A DNA stretch of 19,060 nt from an uncultured bacterium (GTDB taxonomy: Bacteria; Patescibacteriota; Minisyncoccia; CAIUEV01), in assembly GCA_903898335.1 (NCBI GenBank), contig CAIUEV010000093.1, positions 1 to 19,060 of the forward strand, written 5' to 3'. The position numbers were made by a program, and so were the translations under genes. Below, in pieces: positions 6,840-13,650 of this stretch. Numbering within the stretch: the stretch's first letter is position 1; each line of letters opens with the position of its first letter. The notes under the pieces are model-generated. The model ran no database searches. It was not told the DNA's origin and saw only the letters and a list, made by a program, of their open reading frames with translations.

Positions 6840-8123
6840 TTATTTTCTTAAAAATCCTTCATAATCTCGCATAATCAATTGGCTGTCGATCTGCTTCATC
6901 ACATCCAAAGCAACAGAGACGGCAATCAAAAGACTGGTTCCGCCCAAGCTGACTGTTTGGATATGGGTAAGCCCTTGAACAATATACGGTAAGACGGCGA
7001 TTAATCCCAAAAACAAAGCACCGGCCAACGTGATACGATTTAAAATGCGTTGCAAGTATTTCGCCGTGCTCGATCCGGGACGGACTCCGGGAATATAGCC
7101 TCCTTGTTTCTGCAGATTTTCACTAACCTTATTCGGATCGAAAGTGACAGTTGTGTAGAAAAAAGTAAAGGCCACGACCAAAATAAAATACAAAATCCCG
7201 TGAACCCAGTTGTCTTGAATAAAAGCGGCAAAACTCATCGCCATAGATTTGACTTTGTCGCTCCCGACCACCCCCAAAACATTGGCGATCATATTGGGAA
7301 CCAAAAGAATCGACATGGCGAAAATAATCGGAATAACCCCGGCTTGATTGACTCTCAGGGGAAGATAGGAGCTCGAGCTAACCATTCCTTTACCGCTAAT
7401 TCGCCGCGCATAAGTCACCGGAATATTTCTTTGTCCTTCCGTTACAAAAATGACGGCCGCAATAACTAAAATCGAAACAATGGCAAAAGCCGAGTAAGCG
7501 AAAAGTTGAGCGCTATCCCAAGTTGCAATTAAATTCTTGATTGAACCGGGAAGCCCGGTAATGATGCCCGCAAAAATTATCATAGAGACTCCATTGCCAA
7601 TACCCTTCTCAGTGATAAGTTCACCCAGCCACATCAGGAATATGGTCCCCGCGGTAATAATGATTATTGTTCTTGTCAGTTCAAAACCGCTCAAATCATT
7701 AATAACATTCTGGCTCTTCAACAAGGTTATCATCCCATAGCTCTGAATCAGCGAGAAAGGGACAGCTAAAACTCGCGTAATCTGTTGAAACTTCTTTCGC
7801 CCGGCCTCCCCCTCTTCTCGATACCACTTTTCCACTGCCGGAATAACGACCGTCATCAATTGCATAACAATGGAAGCCGTGATATACGGTCCCACACCCA
7901 TCATGACCAAAGAGAAATTATCCATGCCCGCTCCGGAAAAAACGTTTAACATTCCAAAAAGCTGATTGTTCTCAAAAAAGGATTGCAAGCGAGAAGTGTT
8001 GACCCCCGGCACCGGGATGGCGGCTACCGCACGGAAAACTACCAGCATTGAAAAAACAAAAAGAATTTTGTACCTCAATTCACTCAGCTTCCAGATGCGT
8101 TTGATTTTTTCGTAAACTTTCAT
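6840..8123 (-). CDS. secY: Preprotein translocase subunit SecY
   Basis: The 427-residue protein is a full-length SecY, the ten-helix channel of the Sec translocon. Recognisable parts are the plug-side AIPVPGVNTSRL near the start, GMLNVFSGAGMDNFSLVMMG, GVGPYITASIVMQLM, the cytoplasmic loop EGEAGRKKFQQITR, GIGNGVSMIIFAGI, RVNQAGVIPIIFA, the loop PGVRPGSSTAKYL that contacts SecA and ribosome, and the terminal RDYEGFLRK. In most bacteria secY lies in the spc ribosomal operon before adk and map. Here it is detached: upstream is a divergent unknown gene and downstream is tatD. It must carry its own promoter, for which a candidate lies at 8176-8184. The three exported proteins encoded nearby would depend on this channel. 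Confidence 0.97.
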   Translation of the reverse strand: MKVYEKIKRIWKLSELRYKILFVFSMLVVFRAVAAIPVPGVNTSRLQSFFENNQLFGMLNVFSGAGMDNFSLVMMGVGPYITASIVMQLMTVVIPAVEKWYREEGEAGRKKFQQITRVLAVPFSLIQSYGMITLLKSQNVINDLSGFELTRTIIIITAGTIFLMWLGELITEKGIGNGVSMIIFAGIITGLPGSIKNLIATWDSAQLFAYSAFAIVSILVIAAVIFVTEGQRNIPVTYARRISGKGMVSSSSYLPLRVNQAGVIPIIFAMSILLVPNMIANVLGVVGSDKVKSMAMSFAAFIQDNWVHGILYFILVVAFTFFYTTVTFDPNKVSENLQKQGGYIPGVRPGSSTAKYLQRILNRITLAGALFLGLIAVLPYIVQGLTHIQTVSLGGTSLLIAVSVALDVMKQIDSQLIMRDYEGFLRK

Positions 8124-8175
8124 TCTTTTGATTGTTTGTTACTAGTTATTTTTCGACTCTACGATCTTCTTGATA

Positions 8176-8184
8176 ATTTTACCA
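8176..8184 (-). promoter_or_regulatory. Candidate extended -10 promoter of secY
   Basis: On the minus strand these bases read TGGTAAAAT, matching the extended -10 pattern TGnTATAAT at all but one position. Transcription would start near 8169 and leave a leader of about 45 bases before the secY ATG at 8123. No good -35 hexamer lies at the right distance, which an extended -10 does not need. A similar TGGTACAAT lies before trmD. The 133-bp spacer is very AT-rich, so a chance match is possible. I found no convincing promoter for the divergent gene at 8257. Confidence 0.35.
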
Positions 8185-8256
8185 ATTTTCAAAAAAACCG
8201 ATTAAAATGATTTTAGTTATTTCACTCTAAACTACTAATTTTTAAAAAACAAATAA

Positions 8257-9759
8257 ATGCCCTCTCCAATAGAATCATCAAGCGAAACTCCTCAGATAAG
8301 ATATCCTTGGGAGAGTAAGCAAGAAGAGCCTCGGCAACTTCAGATGGCGGAGGAATATGAGGATTTGGCAGAGCCGCAAAAATCAGCAGAAAACCAGTCC
8401 ACCGGTTCCGATTTTACAATGAAATTTAACAAAGAAGTTCCGGTAGCTGAAAAAGAGGTACCGGCGATGGAAGAAAAAGAGGAGGCCGTGGCAATGAAAT
8501 TCGAACCTGCACCCGCTCCAATCGAAGAGAAGGAGGAGGAAAAAGTTTTTCTCCTGGAAGAAGAAAAAGAAGAAACCAAAATGATTGACGCCGGTGAAGA
8601 TCAACCGGAAGAAATAGTCCCCTTAAAAATAAATGTTGGTTCGGATGAACCGTCCGCCCCCGAAAAGCCAACCGGTACTTTGGAAATAAAAATTGGCGAA
8701 GAACCGAAAATCGAAGAATCGGCTGTAGCGGAGACAGAAGTCACACCCCCAAAAATAGTTACTCCGGCAGAAACTACTCCCGAAGAAAATGCAAACCCAG
8801 CTGTTAATGAAAAGAGTGTTACTGAAACCCCGGAAACTATTCCCAGTAATGAGGAGACTCCTCAAGAAGAAAAATCGGCTGAAGTCGTTGAAACGATTGC
8901 CGAGGAGCCCAAAATGGATGCGCAAACCAAAGAAAGGATTGAATTTCTTGGCAAAGAAATTGCCGATCGTTGGGAGGAATATAAGAATGAACCAAATCGC
9001 GAGAAAGTCAGCTTAATCGATTTTGAAGAGATGACTGAGAAAACGGCCGAGGAAAAAGACGCTTTGTTGGAAGAATTTCAAACTGCTTTTCGCTCGTTGC
9101 TCTTTCGTATCATGATCGAAGAGGAAAAAGAAAAATTAGGTTTGGAAATTTCCAAAACGGAGACACAAAAACCAAACGATAACCCGAGTAATAAAGAGTT
9201 TATCAACAACCAACTTGACAATCTGCATTTCGATCCCACCAATCGGGACAATTTCAAACAATATGTTTTTGATATAGTGGAAAATTTAAGATTTAAAAAT
9301 TTTGAGGAAAAGTACGATCTGGAGAACGCCAAAGCCTATTCAGCGGAAACGGACAAAATGAAAAATATTTCTCGTGACGAACTCGGGCAGCTACTCCTTG
9401 ATATGGCGAAGGAGTCTATTGATAATTCCGGATCGATCCCAGAAACAGCCGAGCTGGAAAAAATTTATGAAGAAAAATTTGGCGCCTACTTAAAAAATTG
9501 CGATCTTTTCGACATTGAAATCATTTTGAAAGAAAACGCGATTATTGCCCAAATGGCGAAAGAGAAAGGAATCCAGAATATCGAATTTCTTACCGCCGCT
9601 TTCGAAAGATTCCTAAACGCCAAAAAGATCGAAAAGGAAAGAAAAGTCAGAGAATACCTGAGTAAGAGATTGAAACCGGAGGAAAAAAGCGTCGAGGCGG
9701 CTGAAATCACCGGCACAGAAAATCCGCCAGAAGAAACTCAATCGACTATTCAACAATAA
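8257..9759 (+). CDS. Acidic, Glu/Pro-rich cytoplasmic protein, unknown function
   Basis: The 500-residue product has no signal peptide and no membrane segment. Residues 1 to about 220 are low complexity, rich in Glu, Pro, Thr and Ala, with clusters such as EEKEEEK and short recurring units: MKF followed by a Pro-rich stretch at 55 and 80, and KI-V/I-G followed by D/E-E-P at about 124-131 and 145-150. This part is probably disordered. From about 222 to 480 it is richly charged and probably alpha-helical, beginning DAQTKERIEFLGKEIADRW, with one cysteine in KNCDLFDIEI. The tail is again Glu/Pro-rich. I recognise no family. Its stop codon abuts the ATG of the next gene, a bitopic protein with a polybasic cytoplasmic tail, suggesting translational coupling and perhaps a charge-based interaction. 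No Shine-Dalgarno motif precedes the ATG. Confidence 0.85.
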   Translation: MPSPIESSSETPQIRYPWESKQEEPRQLQMAEEYEDLAEPQKSAENQSTGSDFTMKFNKEVPVAEKEVPAMEEKEEAVAMKFEPAPAPIEEKEEEKVFLLEEEKEETKMIDAGEDQPEEIVPLKINVGSDEPSAPEKPTGTLEIKIGEEPKIEESAVAETEVTPPKIVTPAETTPEENANPAVNEKSVTETPETIPSNEETPQEEKSAEVVETIAEEPKMDAQTKERIEFLGKEIADRWEEYKNEPNREKVSLIDFEEMTEKTAEEKDALLEEFQTAFRSLLFRIMIEEEKEKLGLEISKTETQKPNDNPSNKEFINNQLDNLHFDPTNRDNFKQYVFDIVENLRFKNFEEKYDLENAKAYSAETDKMKNISRDELGQLLLDMAKESIDNSGSIPETAELEKIYEEKFGAYLKNCDLFDIEIILKENAIIAQMAKEKGIQNIEFLTAAFERFLNAKKIEKERKVREYLSKRLKPEEKSVEAAEITGTENPPEETQSTIQQ

Positions 9760-10422
9760 ATGAAAAAAAGAAAGTCCAAAATAAAAAAAAGGCCTCCGAA
9801 AAGGAAAATGAGGAGCAAAAAAAACAAAAAGCTAATTAATTTGCTTGTTTTTTTAGTTGTAGTCGTCTCTTTTTTGGCAATCGCCCTTTGGTACAAAACT
9901 AAATTCAAAAAAGAGGATGTCCCGACTGAGAAAGCTCCTTTAGTCAATGAAATAAAAAAAGACACCACCAGATATTCATCTTTGGATAAAGTGGAAAATC
10001 AAATAAAAGGTTCAGTCGCGGAAAATCGAAAAGATTTTATGGTTATCGAAGAAATCTTTCCCACTCAAAGAATGATAAAGTTGGGAGCGGAAGAAATAAA
10101 AGGTATCAAACTAAAAAAAATCAGCCCGAAGAACACCTCTTCCCTTACAAAAATGGATTCGATTCAAGAAAAAATAAAATCAATCAGAGAGAAAAAAAGT
10201 GAGGAACTACAAAAAGACAGCCCGGACAATGACAAAATTGTTTCCTACAATAAGGATATTCTGAATTTACTGAACAGCGATGTACCGGCTATGATTAAAG
10301 AAGAAGACGCTAAAATCGAAGATTTCGTAACGGGAAGTAAGATTACTTTCTCTCGACTAAATAAAACCGATTTTGAGTTAGCCGTTTATTCTCCGGAAAT
10401 GAAAATTTATTTTCCCGATTAG
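9760..10422 (+). CDS. Single-pass membrane protein with polybasic N-terminal tail, unknown function
   Basis: The 220-residue product has 16 Lys or Arg among its first 24 residues, then one hydrophobic helix at about 25-45 (LINLLVFLVVVVSFLAIALW). About 175 mostly polar residues follow and should lie outside the membrane. The positive-inside rule puts the basic tail in the cytoplasm. The outer part has a charged region around 125-170 (SIQEKIKSIREKKSEELQKD) that is probably helical, and ends in a short hydrophobic strand-like segment. I recognise no family. The ATG directly follows the TAA of the upstream gene with no spacer, so the two are probably translationally coupled. The next gene, encoding an exported protein, starts 23 bp downstream. 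It ends in TAG, one of three such stops in the window. Confidence 0.85.
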   Translation: MKKRKSKIKKRPPKRKMRSKKNKKLINLLVFLVVVVSFLAIALWYKTKFKKEDVPTEKAPLVNEIKKDTTRYSSLDKVENQIKGSVAENRKDFMVIEEIFPTQRMIKLGAEEIKGIKLKKISPKNTSSLTKMDSIQEKIKSIREKKSEELQKDSPDNDKIVSYNKDILNLLNSDVPAMIKEEDAKIEDFVTGSKITFSRLNKTDFELAVYSPEMKIYFPD

Positions 10423-10445
10423 ACCATGTTAAGTTAAAAACAAAA

Positions 10446-11816
10446 ATGAACAAGAACTTACTAAAAAAAATTACCCGCCTTACCTTTTTGATACTGCCGC
10501 TGACGGTAAGTAACGTTTTCGCCGCCACCGAGGAAAATCATTTTTGCTCTGTTTTCACCGACGAAGGCAAATTAATCCACCGAATTTGCAATGATTCGGG
10601 GCCTGTCGCTTTCAAGGCTTACTATCCGGAAGATTTAAAAGTGAAAAGCTTTTCTTGGAATTGCCAAGCGGAAGAAATATCGAATCAAGCCGGCATAGCT
10701 AAAAATATGGACGATTCCGGTAGGATAAAATTAATCTCGACCCCTAAAAAAATAGGCTATTTAACTATGTTTAATCAACAAGGCAGTTTATACTATTTTT
10801 GGGTTGAGAGAGAAGAGGAGAAAATTGTTCCCTGCGGAGAGTCTAACTGGTTTACTTGTAAAAACTCCGCTGCCGCTTTCTGGTTCGCTTCCTCTGACCA
10901 GAGTGGAAATAATTTCAAAGCTAAAAAAATCAGAGATCTTAAGAGTTATCCTTTTAAAGGAGTCTACACTGTTCCCACCGGCAAGGAACTGCTGCTAATC
11001 TGGGAAGGGCGAGACGATTGGAACAGTTTATCCTCTCCCGATCAGCTCAATTCTGGAAGGATCAGTTTGAGTGGTCTATCCCTCACGATCAAGAGCGAGG
11101 ACGACAAAGGAGAATTGGGAGAATTGAAAGACTTAGATGAATTTCGTCTTTTTATGTCCAAAAAATCTCTTCTAACCAAAGATGAAATAGATTTGGATTG
11201 GACAAAAATTAACGATAAACCGGTTTCTCTGGATTTGCCAAAGGATAATTTTAAATTGGAATCAATTAATGAGAACTCGGGCGAGGTTTCTCTCTCCCTG
11301 GAGATAACCAAAAAGGACGCTGAGGAAGAAGCAGCAGAAGAAACTAACGATGAAGCGAAAAATAGTTCTGCCGACAACGAAAAAGAAAAAACTTGTTTCT
11401 ACGAAAAACCGGGAATCTACAGACCTTCGTTGAACATAGAATATGAAGATGGAATTAAAATGGTCTGTGCACCGGTTCCAATTGTTGAAGTTAGCAGTAA
11501 AATCGGTTGCCAAATTCGAGTCAAGAAAACCGACAGCAAAGACCGCTATGCCGATAAATTAAAAATATACCTTAATGACGACTTTGAAGCTAGAATAGAT
11601 GGAGAGTGTTTGGATAGTTTTGAACCGAAATGGACAGTCTTTGGGGCCGATTCGGCAAAAAACTCGGATGATTTTTCCAGCCGAAATATTAAACTTAAGC
11701 CGATGGCCGGATCCGACCCCTCAGTTGAAGCGGAAATGGAAAACACAGAAACGGGAGAAGTCTTACAATGCAAAGAAGCCGACATAATCGCCCGAGAAAA
11801 ACTACGCTGGCGCTAA
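10446..11816 (+). CDS. Exported Cys-containing protein, unknown function
   Basis: The 456-residue product begins with a clear Sec signal peptide: basic NKNLLKKITR, hydrophobic LTFLILPLTVSNV, and a probable cut after VFA near residue 26. The mature part appears to consist of beta-rich segments with an acidic low-complexity linker near 295-318 (Glu, Ala, Asp). Ten cysteines are visible, among them Cys34, Cys48 and Cys73, then pairs in PCGESNWFTC and in the C-terminal third; an even count suits disulfide bonding outside the cytoplasm. Internal sequences such as IYRPSLNIEYEDGIKMVC recall PKD/Ig-like repeats of surface proteins, but I cannot name a family. There is no C-terminal anchor. It is the last gene of the plus-strand trio, ending 5 bp before the convergent pgk stop. 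Confidence 0.85.
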   Translation: MNKNLLKKITRLTFLILPLTVSNVFAATEENHFCSVFTDEGKLIHRICNDSGPVAFKAYYPEDLKVKSFSWNCQAEEISNQAGIAKNMDDSGRIKLISTPKKIGYLTMFNQQGSLYYFWVEREEEKIVPCGESNWFTCKNSAAAFWFASSDQSGNNFKAKKIRDLKSYPFKGVYTVPTGKELLLIWEGRDDWNSLSSPDQLNSGRISLSGLSLTIKSEDDKGELGELKDLDEFRLFMSKKSLLTKDEIDLDWTKINDKPVSLDLPKDNFKLESINENSGEVSLSLEITKKDAEEEAAEETNDEAKNSSADNEKEKTCFYEKPGIYRPSLNIEYEDGIKMVCAPVPIVEVSSKIGCQIRVKKTDSKDRYADKLKIYLNDDFEARIDGECLDSFEPKWTVFGADSAKNSDDFSSRNIKLKPMAGSDPSVEAEMENTETGEVLQCKEADIIAREKLRWR

Positions 11817-11821
11817 TTAGC

Positions 11822-12919
11822 CTAGAATTCAATCACCTCGAGGCCGGGTAAAGTGCCGTCGCCGATGTATTCCAACATTGCACCGCCGCCGGTCGAAACA
11901 AATCCGACTTTATCGAGTAAATCATTTTTTTCCAGCAAAGCGATGGTATCGCCCCCGCCAACCAAACGAGAGGCTTCTTGATTTTGGCTAACCGATCGAG
12001 CAATAATTTCGCTACCGACAGCGTATCTTTCATCTTCAAATTTACCGACCGGACCGTTCCAAAGAATTTTTTTCGCGTCCTTGATTATTTCGACAAATTC
12101 AAGTGCCGCCTCCTCTGAAATATCAAATTTATTTTCATCGGAGTAGCCTTGAGGAAGTTGGACTTTAGTCATCCAAACATCCGCCTCAGGATTCTCATTC
12201 GCATACTTTTCATACTCCAAAGCAATTTTCCCTCCTAAAATTATTTTGTCGTAATATTTTCCCAGCGTTTTCAGAACCGGAACTTTAGTTTCAATTTTTG
12301 CACCTCCAACCAAAGCTACGCTTGGACTAATCATCACGGTCATTTTTCTCCAAATCTCACGGCATTCATCAGCCAGCTCCAGACCGGCAAAAGAAGGTAG
12401 ATAGCTTGATATTCCCGTAATTGAAGCATGCTTTCGATGGCTCGCGCTAAAAGCTTCATTAATAAAGAAATCGTAACCGTCACTCATCACAAAGGCAAAC
12501 GCCGAATCGCCAGCTTCCTCTTCTTTCCAAAAACGAATATTTTCAGCCAGGTAAATTTTTTCCTGACCTTCTTCTATGTCCCTAAAATAACGACGATAAT
12601 CTTCATTAAATTCAGGCATGGAAATTTTCTCTCCCCACAGCTTTTCCAGCTCTTCTCTCACCGGGCCAAGACTCATTTCTTTATTGAATTTACCCTCCGG
12701 TCGGTCAAAGTGACTGATTAAAACTATTTTTTTCGCCCCGCCTTCTTTAATCAAATTCAAGGTCGGTAAGCTTTGTTTGATTCTAAAATTATTTGTCACT
12801 TGGCCGGCTGAAACGGGACAATTGTAGTCTACTCGGACCACAACACTTTTGCCCTCAAAATCAAGGCCTTGAATCGCTTTTCTGATTTCCAGATCTCTGA
12901 ATTCTTGGAGTTTTGCCAT
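11822..12919 (-). CDS. pgk: Phosphoglycerate kinase
   Basis: The product is a cytoplasmic glycolytic enzyme that moves a phosphate between 1,3-bisphosphoglycerate and ADP, giving ATP. The 365-residue sequence is shorter than the usual 390-400. Substrate and nucleotide motifs are present: VVVRVDYNCPV, the arginine in NFRIKQSLPT, SHFDRPEGK (commonly SHLGRPKGK, so Gly is Asp here but His and Arg are kept), LAENIRFWKEEE, NEAFSASHRKHAS, LVGGAKIETK with both lysines, LWNGPVGKFE, and VGGGDTIALLE followed by STGGGAMLEYI. The C-terminus LPGLEVIEF is that of a complete enzyme, so the shortness comes from trimmed loops rather than truncation. It lies 21 bp after the duplicated pilin-like gene. The link to its surface-protein neighbours looks like shared transcription, not shared function. 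TAG stop. Confidence 0.97.
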   Translation of the reverse strand: MAKLQEFRDLEIRKAIQGLDFEGKSVVVRVDYNCPVSAGQVTNNFRIKQSLPTLNLIKEGGAKKIVLISHFDRPEGKFNKEMSLGPVREELEKLWGEKISMPEFNEDYRRYFRDIEEGQEKIYLAENIRFWKEEEAGDSAFAFVMSDGYDFFINEAFSASHRKHASITGISSYLPSFAGLELADECREIWRKMTVMISPSVALVGGAKIETKVPVLKTLGKYYDKIILGGKIALEYEKYANENPEADVWMTKVQLPQGYSDENKFDISEEAALEFVEIIKDAKKILWNGPVGKFEDERYAVGSEIIARSVSQNQEASRLVGGGDTIALLEKNDLLDKVGFVSTGGGAMLEYIGDGTLPGLEVIEF

Positions 12920-12940
12920 TATATTTTATTAAATATTTAT

Positions 12941-13624
12941 TTATTCGACCGGAGCAACACTCTGAGGCGGAGAACCACTGCTTTGCTGATTCCCTGTCGG
13001 ATCATTGGCACCGTTTTTTCCTATAATAATTGCATCTATCTGTCTGACGATTATAAAAGCGGAAAGCGAAATAATCAATCCAATAACGCTGGAAACAAAT
13101 ATTTTTTTGCCCAATTCCACCTTACTTTCATCGGCTCCACCCAAAAAGTACATTATTCCACCGATCACAGTCATGATTAAGAAAATAATACCCAGAATAG
13201 CCAACAAGAAATTCGAAAGACGAATTAATATCTCTTTGGCCGAAAGATTTTCAAAGCTTAAACTTTTTCCAAGCACAATGTAGTAAGTTTCACTTAAAAT
13301 AGTATTGGCCAAAAGAACGATAACCATTCCGGCAACCCCTCCCATAAAGGCTTTTTTAGCCACCTTAATCATGCCGTCATTCATAGTCGTTCCCCCGACC
13401 GAATAAAGAATTCCGGCCAAAGCGAAAAAGACCACCGCTAATCCACCCACTAAAGTAAGGAAATAGTCTCTTATTTTTTCAGAAAGCTGATTTACGTTAT
13501 CAACCTCAAGCGGATTTTTGACTTCTATCGTCTCCGCTCCGGCTTGACCGACAAAAAAAGCCAACACAAAAACTGACAGCAAAACAACGGCACCGAAAAG
13601 ATTAAGAGAGATTCTTTTTATCAT
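12941..13624 (-). CDS. Exported membrane protein with two tandem pilin-like (VirB2/TrbC-type) domains
   Basis: The 227-residue product has a signal peptide (basic MIKR, hydrophobic 9-26, cut probably after GQAGA near 30). Two copies of the same helix-loop-helix unit follow. Copy 1 spans about 50-110 with LAGILYSVGGTTMNDG, VAKKAFMGGVAG and a second helix. Copy 2 spans about 134-193 with VIGGIMYFLGGADES, LGKKIFVSSVIG and a second helix. Both share the Gly-Gly after the first helix, a polar turn, a KK-x-F motif and a second helix. The tail after 203 is Pro/Ser/Gln-rich and probably exposed. The units resemble the single pilin-like domain of the protein at 1471-1881. A structural role in a T4SS-like pilus or channel is inferred. 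It lies between the lipase-like gene (26 bp away) and pgk. Confidence 0.82.
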   Translation of the reverse strand: MIKRISLNLFGAVVLLSVFVLAFFVGQAGAETIEVKNPLEVDNVNQLSEKIRDYFLTLVGGLAVVFFALAGILYSVGGTTMNDGMIKVAKKAFMGGVAGMVIVLLANTILSETYYIVLGKSLSFENLSAKEILIRLSNFLLAILGIIFLIMTVIGGIMYFLGGADESKVELGKKIFVSSVIGLIISLSAFIIVRQIDAIIIGKNGANDPTGNQQSSGSPPQSVAPVE

Positions 13625-13650
13625 TTTTTATTTTTAATGTTTTTGTAATT

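Noticed and set aside
7050..7469. 139-codon frame antisense to secY
   Set aside because: secY is certain on the other strand; the product has no recognisable domain and a composition expected of an antisense frame.
8124..8256. TTGATA (8170-8175) with TAAAAT (8203-8208) as a promoter for the 8257 gene
   Set aside because: The two hexamers are 27 bases apart, too far for a normal promoter, and no better pair was seen.
8340..8925. Several antisense frames rich in Ser and Phe opposite the acidic protein
   Set aside because: They mirror the Glu-rich GAA/GAG codons (TTC/CTC on the other strand) and overlap one another in different frames, so they are shadows.
11811..11821. Palindromic CTAATTAG between the convergent genes as a terminator
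   Set aside because: The palindrome has no loop, little GC and no following T-run on either strand; it mainly reflects the two stop codons.
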